Assembly: GCA_964036295.1 (NCBI GenBank)
Contig: OZ038465.1
Span: 11,072,167-11,136,166, forward strand
DNA from: Plumapathes pennacea
Taxonomy: Eukaryota; Cnidaria; Anthozoa; Antipatharia; Myriopathidae
Length of the DNA stretch: 64,000 nucleotides
Direction: 5' to 3'
Shown here: positions 44,901-57,200 of the stretch, piece after piece
Layout of the letters: each line of letters opens with the position of its first letter
How positions within the stretch are numbered: the first letter of the stretch is position 1
The notes under the pieces: model-generated
Told to the model about the DNA's origin: nothing
The model's database searches: none
Seen by the model: the letters and a program-made list of their open reading frames with translations, nothing else
Position numbers and translations under genes: made by a program

Positions 44901-45233
44901 GGCCAAACGAGACGCAAGTCGATGCAAGCTTATACAAGTTTTGTAAATACTTTTTCTTTTTTAATTTACGGTTTTGAGTCAGAATCCGATTCAGAGGTCT
45001 CGCTTGAGCTGGAACTTAATGAGTGGTTTTCTACTTTTTTCGGTTTAGACTTGCCTTTGCTAACGCGCTCTTCGCTGTTTTAGATGAAAAACTTGCGTCG
45101 ACTTGCATGGAAATTTGAACATGTTCAAATTCGATGCAAGTCGATGCAAAGTCCGTGCAAGTGGTAGCCAAACGAAACGCAAGTCTGCGCAAGTTTGAAG
45201 ACTTGCTTTGACTTGCATCTCGTTTGGCTAAGG
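44901..45233. mobile_element. Inverted-repeat element with GGCCAAACGAGACGCAAGTC ends
   Basis: TGGCCAAACGAGACGCAAGT at the left is mirrored near 45210-45233. GACTTGC/GCAAGTC words recur throughout the ends, and ATTTGAACATGTTCAAAT at about 45110 is a near-perfect palindrome. Confidence 0.6.
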
Positions 45234-45404
45234 CTTTAAGTAATTTTCTCGCTTATTAAACTATTATTAACATTATTTTTAGGATTATATAGTATTAGTA
45301 GTAGTATTAGGATTGTATGGCAATTTTTTGGAATTTATATTTTCCCTGAAAACCCCCTTTGAGAATGGGTAAATAAAGCAGCATGTATTTGTTTATGCAT
45401 GTAT

Positions 45405-45407
45405 GAA

Positions 45408-45466
<59 letters not shown>

Positions 45467-45471
45467 ATAGA

Positions 45472-45522
<51 letters not shown>

Positions 45523-45525
45523 ATA
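45405..45525. repeat. (AAAT)n microsatellite, ~30 units
   Basis: One interruption (AGAT) near 45468. It is the source of the YLFI-repeat frames on the minus strand. Confidence 0.95.
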
Positions 45526-48107
45526 CAATGAATGCCGTAAAAGCTATATCCACAATAGTAAAGAGAGAGAAAACGTGGTGTAACTACTTTCTATGGAATG
45601 ACACTTCCACGACTGAGTTAAAGCAGTCTGATGAATTTAGACAAAGAAAGACAATCAGAGCAGGAGACAGATAAGTGTAGGAAACGAATGAAGAGGTGCC
45701 CTAAGAGTCTCGTCTCGGTCAGTTCAGGTATTAACATTATGGGGATTTTTAATATAGATCTCACGTGTTTAATAATGGTAATCGCTCACAAGAAGTATTT
45801 GAAAAAGTACTCCGTAAACGTAGATGTAAACAGAAATAAATCCGATAATTTTATGCATGCACCATAGCTTACATAGAATTTGAAAGCACTTTAGTTTTGC
45901 AAAGTAATTTTTCTCCATGTACAATTCTATAGTCATTTATCATTGCAGCCGTGAAAGCCTTCAACAGACAACTGACATTTCCAAATGAATGTACGCTACT
46001 TACTGTTTTCAATTGATAATTAGGAACCATTAAAAATGTACTTGCAGTTGCAACAAAAACATCTGCCACTGTCGGAAACGTTTTCGACTGTTTGGCGTAA
46101 TGTGCGAGAAATAACTTTTTTTTGTAGTTGGTCGCAATAATTTTGAAAATATTTTACGTAGTGTACTGACGTAGTTGCTTGGCAGCTCGCTGAAAAGGTG
46201 GTTCGATCGATGAGCTATAAATAAATAAATAAATAAATAAATAAATACGTGTTTTTTTCCTTTTTATCATAATGGGAAATCAAGTCCATCTTGCTGACTC
46301 ATGCCACAGGCGTAATTTGGTCGGTGTTTTTAAAAAGTGCTGATTTATTGTGGATACAGTAGAGTGATTATCATCAGGTGTTTTGATCTTTTTCTTGAAT
46401 TTCACACCCTTGACTAAATAGCCGAAAACTAGAATGAAAAGGAAGAGCCATTATGTTTTGTTATTTGAACACCTTTGTTGAAAAGAAAAAAATGGATGGA
46501 TAGGAAGAAATCCCAAATGGTTCTAGAGAGGAAGCATTAGTCGCTCTTACTAATTACTTGACCTTACCGTCCTTTGAGCGAGCGAAACAACTCACTCAAA
46601 CAGCGCCACGAATATTTCCTGATGAACTGAAAAATGAATGACTACATGACAGGTATTTTCTATCATTTGAATAGAGCCTTTCACCAATTAAATAATCCGG
46701 AAACAGCAGTTTATTTACACACAATATTTCCTTTAGTTTTGTGTCAGTGGGCCGAGTTTTATATGTTCACAGAGAACTTTGAACCCCACAATATAAGCCA
46801 TTAAAATACCCAAAAGTCTTCCAGAAGCGAATGTTTTCAGTATAAACATTTAATAATTTCGACTCGCCATCTGCTTGATCTGTTCTATTCGATAAAGTTG
46901 TCAAATCTCTCCGTGAGAAAGGCTTTTATTGCTGTCCCATGGCGCAAAGAGCCTCGAAGCCGCCCAATCATTTGCCTCGTGAGCTTCCGATTGAAAGAGC
47001 CAATATCAGTACAATATTCATTCTCTCTCGGGGGAATAATCAGGATCCATTTGCGATATCGATATTCATACATTTTTGAAATCCACTCAAGGACCGTTTT
47101 AATTTGTTCATGAATGTTATTTTGCCCATCTTGAATTTAATTATATCCAAGGGTCAAAATTTCGTGAGGTTCTGCTCCGGCGTCTGAGAAAGGCTATATC
47201 GTCGTCGAAGGCGGCATGTGCAAAATGTTTGTATTTCGGAAGTGCGAGTATATCATATTTTTCATCTTTGCATGTCTTAGGGATATAGTGACACCAGGAA
47301 TAGGTTCGACTGAAATCTTGTCTAATCTTTTCGTTCTACAAAACCTTTAATTAAACCGCGTTCTTGACAGACACATCAACTATTTCACAAAGAAAGACTG
47401 CAGTCAGTTTGTTTTCACAATGGTAGCTTAACTACCAATCGAGACATCTTGTGTCGGTGGGTTTTCATTGAATTATTCCGGCCGTTGTTTTTACGACTAC
47501 AAATATTTTTTTCCTCTATAGAGAGCCCAGAAACGTTGTGGTTAGCCATGAATATAATTACATGAAGTGGTAATTGAATATTTCTCGTCATCATAATCTT
47601 AAAAGAAAAACACTGCTACCAATGTTCTCATACATATTCAAATATTCGCATTCAAGATTACACACCTAAAAATGAATAGAAAGAAACCTCTATGGCACCA
47701 TATATTGTTATTATAAGTTTTGAATGGCTGTCAGAAACGTTGCTTAGTAACTTCTTCGTTTGACCACACTCAACCGCGAAGCCTTTTAAGACTTTTAAGA
47801 TACGTACTTTTTACGTCTACAGGAAGGTTGGCAAATTGGCAACGTTAAGAGGAATATCCAAGGCAAGTATCCACTATGATAGATAGGGAGAACTCATGAA
47901 GACAACAACAACAGATGAATTCTTGTAAAGTTTTGAAAGATCTGCGGACAACGTGGTAAACTGCGTCCAAAGGCGACATCTTTTACTTAGCAGGCTCCCA
48001 CACATGCGGCGCTCGGTAAATTCTCTTGGAGGGCTGTACACGAGGATCGCCAAACCACAGGCCGTCCGCCTTTTATTTTTCCACTGTTTTGTTCTTCACC
48101 GAGATCC
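45526..48107. other. Intergenic, upstream of KvB
   Basis: A second (AAAT)7 tract is at 46218-46246. No exon recognised. The last 200 bp, with CTCTTGGAGGGCTGTACACG, are likely 5' leader of KvB. Confidence 0.35.
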
Positions 48108-51100
48108 ATGTCAAGCGCCGCAGCAGACACGTTAAATTTCAATAACACAAAACAAGGAAATCCCCACCCCCTGCGGGAACAGCGTCAATGGAGGACTTCC
48201 CGATCAGCTTTTGGTGACAAGAGGATCACCATAAATGTTAGCGGGCGAAAGTTTCAAACTTGGGCGTGCACTTTGCTTCGCTTTCCCAACACACTTCTTG
48301 GTAGCGCGATGATTCAAGACTTTTACGACCCAAAGAAGAAGGAGTACTTTCTGGACCGTGACCCCCATTTATTTAAGTTTGTTTTGAACTATTATCGCAG
48401 CGGTAAGCTCCACTGTTCCCCAGATGATTGCCCGGCCGCTTTTGAAGAAGAGCTGGGCTTCTATGGCATTTCCATCTTCGACGTTCATGATTGCTGCTCG
48501 GAGCATTGTAACGCAAAGGAAAAGCCCGCGACATTAGAAGATGATGACCGAGATTTCGTAGAAGGCGAGGTTATCCCATGCCCGGGATATAATCTTGATC
48601 TGCACTGTAATCCAAAGTTAACCATAAACCAGAAGATATGGCTAACAATTGGTCCTTCTAAAGCTACCAAAACCGGGGTTCTATTTCACATTATCTATGG
48701 AATCTTTATATTTCTCAGTGTCTTGATCACTACGGGCGAGACACTACAATGTGAAGGCCAGACATGTGGTGAGGCACACCGCACACTGTTTTTCTCAATA
48801 GATTCGATCTGTGTTATAATTTTCACGGTCGAACTGTTGCTCAGGTTTTATGTGTGCCCCAAGAAGAAGAAATTTTGTCAAGACATTATGAATATGATCG
48901 ACACACTTGCTATACTTCCCTATTACATCACTCTGCTTGTGGAAAGCCTCGACATTCAGGCAGATTTCCTACAGATTTTGAAAGTCTTGCGGGTTTTACG
49001 AATATTAAAACTGACGCGAAATTCCCGCCGACTTCGCTGTCTGTTGCTAACTTTACGAAGATGCGCCGTAGACATCATCTTCCTGTACTGCATCTGTTTC
49101 TTGGCCATTATATTGTTTGGGACTGCCATTTTCTATTTGGAGAAGGCGGAGGGTAGAGAAGACTTTGCCAGTATTCCCGAATCGTTTTGGTTCATATGCG
49201 TCACGCTCATGACTGTTGGGTAAGTACATTAAAACTTTACATTTACTCAGGGCAATTACTAAAAATATAATTTTTTTTCTGACCTGCCGGGGAAGTGGTC
49301 TTCAGGATTTTAGGTAATAAACCGAATATGCAAACAGTCTTTCGACACAAATATGCAATACTGTAGCAGCAAGTTAAATATAAAAAAAGTAACTTTATAG
49401 TGGACTACTTTTAATTCTTAGCTCTAAACCTTTGTTTAAACTTCTATTGTAAAGAAGTTCCTAAGATATTCAATTGAGATCGTGGGGAAGTTCATTAGCT
49501 AAAGTTCTTTTGAAAAACAAAAGTTCAATTTCCTATTTGCTTTGTTTGCTGCATTGCATTTATCTTAATTCGAACGATCTTTATATTTCAGTGTAAACCC
49601 TCAATTTCAATTCATATTCGTACGACGAAACCCATTCCTGTGTTGTCTTTTACTGCTTTATTGCAGAAATACGTTCGATTGCAACGTATTAACTACATAA
49701 ATAATTCGTTTGATTAGCTGTATACGAAGAATATGGCTCTTAAGGCCGTGATATTCAAATTGACCTTTTGACAACACAATATTCTGACAGCTGTTGCGAA
49801 ACTTTGACTTTCTATGTACATAAATAGTACATAAGCATAACAATAAATCGCGAATGTCTGCTTTTATGAAAACGTGCAAATAGAGCGAGATTTTAGATCT
49901 CAATATTGTTTCGTAAATCCACCTGAAAAATAATTCGACAGAGCCGAAAATAAATTGACGAACCGAAACTGAACGGAGGTGAAGTGTTGCAGGTGACTCG
50001 GGGGAACATTTCTAATTAAAATGAAACATATTATTGACGTTCGTTTGACTTTTTAGACAATGTACGGTATATTGTATGGTTAAGATGCTAAAATTCTAAC
50101 GGATAATGTTTTTAAATGTATTTTTAAAACTTATTTTTAATTAAAAACTCTTCGTACTACGCCAGTTGTGAAAAATGTAACAACGAAGTTATACATATAA
50201 TAGTATATAACTCTGGCTCGCTCGGTATAGTGAGTATATGTTAATAGTGATCCCTGCAGTTTTGAGGGAAATTAAAGGAAAACCAAATGAAGATCGCCCC
50301 TAAAATTGTGGCTTCTGAATTTTACTAATTCGAACTTAACTGGGAAGCTTTGTTTCTTGAACTGCTTGTTTTGCTTCGTAACTGTGACCATAACTTTCAC
50401 TGATTTACACATGCGCCGCAAGCACAAAAGTCAGAAATTTATAAATTACTAATCGTCGACCATCTTGGAAGCTGTGCTTGTTCCCAGACTACGCGCTGAT
50501 AATGAGCGAAACACTGCGCCTGCGTGTGCACTGTCATGCTTACGTCTGAGCGATCACTAAAAGGAAAGCACCACACAATGCAATGTAGTTGTGTTCATAA
50601 CTGTGTGCGTGAGTGTCGAAGGTGATGTGTATACATACGAGCGCAAGTTTTTGTGCGAGCCGTTTGGTGCAGTGCAGTAATGTTTGGGCAGCGTTGCGTA
50701 TGGGACTATGGGGGATGCACATGTGTATTCAATTTGTACTCCGTTTGTGTTAAGTTAACTACAGCTGTTTTCAGGTGACTGTCGAAAGTATTTGTGCGAT
50801 TGATTTGGTATTGCGTAATGCCACGCGGCAAACAAAAACCCAGATTGCGATGTGCTCACGCAAGCAAGACAGTCATCTAAAGGATTTCCAGAGGTGATTG
50901 GTTGCATCGACGAGACACACGCCCAAATCGAGGGGCCTTCAGAGAATGAAAAGTGATTTCTACTGACTGTTCCATTGTCATGCATCACGCTCTCCTTTTA
51001 TCGCGCGCTCAGATTTACTTTGGCACTGGCGCACATTCCAATAACAGGTTAAAACAGGTTTTATTAGTTAATCGGGGGTTAAATGTGCTTTCAAAAACAA

Positions 51101-51557
51101 CTCTTTGTTTCCCGAATAGTTATCCCTGGATTAAGGAATTTAATTACTGATTAACGGCTAATCGGAGGTCAGTCAATTGCGTGGCTGCGTTATAAAGCAC
51201 ACGGTGTAACCAATTAAATTTCCCGTACTATCTAGGACCTCATATACATGCTAACACTCTCGTCTACTTATTTTTAGTTACGGGGAAGTTACTCCATCGT
51301 CGGTCCTGGGCAAGCTCGTCAGCTCCTTTTGCTGCGTGTCAGGAGTGGTGCTGCTCGCTCTTCCCATTCCTATTCTTCAAGAGAAGCAAGTTCCTTGCAC
51401 CTTGGAGGCTGTGACGTCACGACCAAGGAGGAGGCCTGGTGCAGGATTGCAAGATGAGTATTCTCGAGCCCCAAACCGCTGGGCAAAGTCAACTGATACT
51501 GTCCCTAAAGATAGATTATTGCACAGTCGGCAATCAAATTTAAAAGCGTCAAACTAG
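48108..51557 (+). CDS. Voltage-gated K+ channel subunit KvB, Shal (Kv4)-like, GYGE filter, 463 aa
   Basis: Exons are 48108-49219 and 51278-51557; the intron splits the first Gly codon of the filter, as in KvA and KvC. T1 (about 39-130) starts ITINVSGRKFQTW, very close to the Shal signature as I recall it. It carries H102-x5-C108-x20-C129C130. S1 about 190-210, S2 225-249, S3 262-282. S4 (286-303) reads LQILKVLRVLRILKLTR, with Lys at the first charge position. The filter is GYGE (371-374), with the Asp after GYG replaced by Glu. S6 ends ALPIPILQEK instead of PVPVIVSNF. The C-tail is about 55 residues, Arg/Ser-rich and hydrophilic. The 2-kb intron holds no other gene. Start ATG is the first in frame, about 40 codons before T1. 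Confidence 0.93.
50760..50960. mobile_element. Degraded MITE relative of 2763-3209, in the KvB intron
   Basis: CTGTTTTCAGGTGACTGTCG and AAAGTATTTGTGCGATTGAT match the end of the family. CACGCAAGCAAGACAGTCATC remains inside. The right end is lost. Confidence 0.4.
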
Positions 51558-54269
51558 AAAATATTTTAAAGAAACTTACCCATCTCTGCTTAGCCAATCA
51601 AGTGGCGAGATACCGCACGTTATCTTTGGGTCTATTGGGCTCGTGCAAGGTAACGTCTTAAGTCATGTGATCGCCATGCAGAATGTTGCCCATGCAAGAC
51701 TCCTGCTTCGTTAAATTGTGTAAAGTCCCATTAATCGTGTACGAATGCTTTCTTTAAAATCATGCTTTGTGAAAATGCGACTCTCACGAGACGACAATTT
51801 TATCCCCAAAATTGGCGGTCAAAAAAGATCACATGACTTTTACACTTGCACGAGCCCAATAAACCGAATTCATAATGATAGCGGACGCGCGGACTACCTG
51901 GGAGTGAGCATTAGAGCGAGGCATTTTAGGACGGACGAGTCCAACAGTCGCCATGTTGTTAACGCCTCGACTCCACCTCTCATCCCACTCTTCTTCGGCG
52001 CGTTCGCCATCTTTATAAATTCAGTGTATAGCCACTGTCAAAATAATCCAAATATTAGTTGCTTGTGAGGATACAGGTATACTTTAGTTTACTCTTACGA
52101 CCAAGTACACTGTCAGCTCTTACCATGAAATTTAGGCTGAATTGCCAGGTATTTTTTATCTCATAGTAGGCTATAATTCTTTTTTCTCTATAAAATAATT
52201 ATTTTTAGGCTATAATAATACTAACTTTACTTGACATTTTCTAACTTTAAATATGATTTTCTAAAACAAGTATCGGTTCTTTAATATTGTGCAGACCAAA
52301 CAGACACTTGAATAACCCTGACCGTCACTCAGTGAGTGTTGCCCCACCAAACGGACTCAAAGAGGATTAGAGACAAATAGTTGAGATAGCATCGGTTTGG
52401 AAACCAGTGTGTAACAGATTGCTGATTTACAGCATTCGGGACCAAACAAAATGAAACAATATTTTAACGATAAGAAAGTGAACATAGAATAAATAGATGA
52501 AAGAAAACAATAAAGAACCACAGATAGTAAATAAGTACCCTTTAATGCTTTTGCTCTCAACTTTATATTAACTATTTATGAAACATACAGCAAAACCACA
52601 GGTCTAATTAAAGGAACTGTCATTGACTTGATGCCTTTTTACTAAGCAATTTGAGTATACAGTTGCCATTCTACAGTAGCCAATCAGCAATGAGTTTTCG
52701 TCTTACGTCACTGACAAGCCATTAAACAACTGCAGGTATTGAAGACAGGTTGTCATGTTGACGAGCTATATCCGTGTGTTAGACTACCAAAATATGTCAG
52801 GCACACAATAACGTTGAAGAACTTATGCAAAGTGAACTTAAGACGCCTGTTTATGATTTCCGTGCTTTCGATGACCGAATTTAGACCTATGCGACCATTT
52901 ACCGTCCGCTTAATAATTAGTAGTGTGTTATTGTTAAACTTTTTTTTATTCAAAATTTAACTAGAGTGGTAAAAACTGGTCATTTAATTTAGGAGGCGCC
53001 GTTCCCAATATTAGCAATCAGCAACTCGAAGTCCTGTCTTGCTCTTTGTTGGCTTATAACAATGAATCGAGAGATTTTAGAGTAAAATCTGACTAACCGA
53101 CTTGAAATAAGTCGGCAAGTGTGGCTCGGAGTTCTTGTAAGAGCGATTACTGAGGGTTTTTCAGTTAGTACACCATGCGTTTATTCAAAACCACACTACG
53201 CAACAACTGTGCTGCCTTATTCATTCTTGTAATTTATGCAAAGGAAAATTCTAGTAACAAGCTGGCAGAAGATTCATCAACTTCGCTTCGTAATGTAAAC
53301 ATTTATTAATAACCCTGTTTTCTAATCTGAAAACTTAGCAAACAGCATGTTTCAAGTTAGAAAGTGCTCCATCTAAAATAAAGAGAGCCGTTATCATAGC
53401 CGCACACTTGCACCTTACTGTTAGTATAAAGTTTAAAGCCCCAAGAACGGAGATGTGTTTTCCTTATCATGGTAATCAGCAGAGATCGTGACTTTTGGTT
53501 GGTAAAACATGTCTTCTTTGTCCCTCTCGTTTGAATAGGTATAAAGTCGAGTAAGAAGACCCAATTTTTTTTCGTAATTTTGGGTTATTTTTTGCTATAG
53601 CATTTTTTTTTTGAATAAATGCATGGCACTAACTTTCATACACAGAAACTATATATCTGAATGGTTGTTTTGATAGTCTTTCAGATACCCCACTGTTTTT
53701 CACCGCTCACTGGCCTTTACTATTTGACAATCAGAATGACGCTGGCAATTTCAAATTCAAATGAACACCAATCTATGTGGCTATAGAAAGAATGCTATTA
53801 ATGTCCGCACGCGTCTTTCGCGCGTGTGATTTGTATATTATCAAGAACTTCCTCTTCAGTTTTCTATGAAGAATGATCGCTGCAAGCAAGAGGTTCTCCA
53901 CGGAGTACGTAGTATTATTGTGCTAATGGAATCGAAGGCCAAGGACAAAGGAAGGTCTGCTACCAACAGCTAGGCAAATAGTAAACTGGCATTATTTGCA
54001 TAAACGCACAACCAGTCCATTATTTTTCTCTTAACCGAAATCAACGGATATGGACATCAGGAACTAACTAAGGTCTTAAGCAGGAAAACGAGAAGGGACA
54101 TATCTGATAAAACAAGCGGCGGTATTGAAACAAAATAACCTAAAACAGAAGGATTAACAAAGTGACAAGACCAGTGCTAATTTCCGCGTAAACAAAGTCA
54201 ATCCTGTTAAGTGGACGCCCGAACAAAGAGGATCCGCCATTATCTATCACACGGTAAACGCAACGTTTG
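51558..54269. other. Intergenic between KvB and KvC
   Basis: No exon recognised. GTGATCGCCATGCAGAATGT and the neighbouring ORF at 51745-52068 show no domain. The sequence is otherwise AT-rich. Confidence 0.35.
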
Positions 54270-57200
54270 ATGGAAAGGCGACCACGGTTTAGTCGAGATT
54301 GCAGTCCTAAAACGCCAAGAATCGTTATCAACGTCAGTGGACAGCGCTTTGAAACGCATATGGAATGGCTGCAGCGGTTTCCAGACACTTTATTGGGGAG
54401 TGAAACGATCTTTAATTTTTACGATGGGGTAAGGAAGGAATATTTCTTCGACCGCGACCCAAACATTTTCCGATACATCCTTAACTACTACTGCACGGGA
54501 AAGTTACACGCCTCTCCGGTTGACTGTTTAACGGCTTTTCGAGACGAGTTAGATTTCTTTGGGATTTCAGTATCAGAAGTGGAAGAGTGTTGCTGGAGCT
54601 CGGTAAACGATCGTTCCACTTGTAACATTCGGCATCATTATGCGCCGAGGGAAAGAGCCAGGATTGTTCAAACGGCGCGAAATTTGGACCGCGCTGTTGG
54701 AAGATTGAACAACCAATACGGCGACGAATGTTCGCGACAGGACAACATAGAAAAAAACAACAGATTTGTTGGAGGTAGTAAACGTGTGCGCGTGCTCACG
54801 CGTTCTTCAGACGACAAAAGGAGGAGTAACGCAAGGGTAGAAAGTAACGATGTTCATCTAAACGGACGAAAATTTCGACATAAGTTTGAAGCTGTCGAAA
54901 ATGATACCCGCGGTCAAAAGTGCGTCGAGGGAACGCAGGAAGTCCCTAGTTCAAAACTGCATGGCTTGCTCAACTGTCTCTATGGCATTTTTATTGTTTT
55001 AAGCATTGCTGTTAGTGCAGTGGAGACTGTCGATTGCTCAACTGGAATGAAATGCGGAGAGCAGTACTCGGATACATTTTTTGGGATAGACACTTTCTTT
55101 GTCGCTGTGTTCAGCTTGGAGTTCCTTATACGCTTCGCCTTGTCATCAAATCGCCGCGCGTTTTTTAAAGACTTTTTCAATATCATCGACTTGTTGGCCA
55201 TCTTGCCGTATTATATCAACCTGATATTTGTCGCACTCATCGGCGCAAAAGATGAACTAGTGGCTTTTCGCGTTTTGCGTGTTTTCCGGGTTATGAAGCT
55301 CTCAAGACGCTCTGCGGGCCTTCAGTCACTTATCTTAACCCTGCGAAATTGCTACACGGATCTACTGTTCATGTACTTTACTTTCACTCTGGGAATCATT
55401 TTATTTGCAAGTGTGTTATACTACACTGAAAAAGACGACGCTCAGGAAGGATTCGACAGTATTCCGCATTCTCTTTGGTACACCTGCGTTTCTATGATGA
55501 CTACCGGGTAAGTGATCAAAATTCCCCACCTGTCTTTATGTTAGCGCATATTTGGAGAAACTAAGGTGTATAGCTCGACAAAACGTATACGAAGCATTTA
55601 CTTCCCCATGTTTGTATGGCTCAACCATAGCTTTGTTTATTATGTGGCGAACGTTCGAATCGTGAAGTAAATGTATTTCAAAGGCTTCCAGTTCATCGCA
55701 GATGCGGCAACTTTTTTTCAGTGCCGCTCAAGAACATGGATGAACTGTGAAAAACGTGATGTTTTATATTTTACTGGTTTTGCTTGTTTCCATGGGAAAT
55801 GAAGCGGCCGAATTTCAACATCTTCGGTGACTCGGAGTACTTCTTGCAATATTTATTAACCGTCAACGAATAATTTCCTGTTAGCCTTTTGACGGTCAAA
55901 AAAATTTATTTTAGAGTACATAAAACTGACAAATGCCGCACAAGCTGTCTCTCACAGGCAATTAAACAGTCGTTTTATTTGACCTAGCAAGGACAGCTGG
56001 CTCTCTTCGACAGAAATAAACAGTATTTGATGGCTACTCTTATAGATGTGTTTTCACCTATAGTTTTTGCTGTTTGCACAAAAGCAGAAACCAGAGCGTC
56101 TTTTTTGAATCGATGCATTTTCCCGCAGAATCGATGTGCAAACGGGAATTCAAAGAACTAGCATTGAAATCGAACTAAAAAACGCTTCTGTGTAAAAGCA
56201 GATTTAGAAAACGGTCCACGTGTAAGAAAGAAAGAGAATGACCAAAAACAGTGAACAGAAACCACAGCTTGAGAGTCCCTGCCGCGTGAAGGCAATGAGG
56301 ATATTGGGTGTGGTCACACGGTAAAGCAAGGGCAAGCGCAAGAGAATGGGAACGAGTCCAGTCGCTTGCGTTGCGCTTGCTTCGCATGAGATTACCTTGA
56401 ACCGGTCGCTTGCGTTCGGCTTGTGCTTTCGTTTGATCGTCGAAAGAATCCCTTGTACCCTGCAGGCAAAATGGTAACTGATCTGAGTCACAGTAAAATA
56501 TGAAGAGGGCACACTGCAGTGAGGTGGTTCACACGCAGCAGGACAAGCGCAAGAGAATGGGAACGTTTCCATTCTCCTGCGCTTGCGCTTGCTTCACACA
56601 AGTTTACCTTGAACCGGTCGCTTGAGTTCGCTTGTGCTCTCGTTTGATTGACAAAAGAATCTCTTGTACCATGCAGGCGAAATCGCGATCTGAGTCACAG
56701 TAAAATATGAAGAGGGGAATGTCCCAATTTACACCAGATACAAATTATCCGTCTGGACGTGTTAGTCGCATTCAGATATACAGATCCGGAAACGAATTTT
56801 GACGGATAACCCCGTCCCTATCGGTGTACGTAAATTCATTATCACCGCCGGACCAGTTCTCCTCTGCTTCAAAACATCAGTACAACTTGTCTACATATTC
56901 GTCTAATGTAAATCGGAAAAACGGATCGGCCGAATATCATACTACGGACGAATTATATAAATCATCAGAGACGGATTATAATAAATCTAAATGTAAATTC
57001 TGCTACTAACTCGTCTAGACGGATAATCGTCTCTACTGTAAAATTGGGTCATTTGTGTCTGGGTATATAATTTGTCTCTGGTATAAATTCGGTCAGTGCA
57101 CCTAAAAAGCCGAGTTTACAGACGGATTGTCCGTATCAACGAATTATCGGATAATCGTATCAAAGAATAAATTAACCATTATATCTGCGTGATTCTTGAG

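Noticed and set aside
45307..45553. YLFI-repeat ORFs
   Set aside because: Produced by the (AAAT)n microsatellite.
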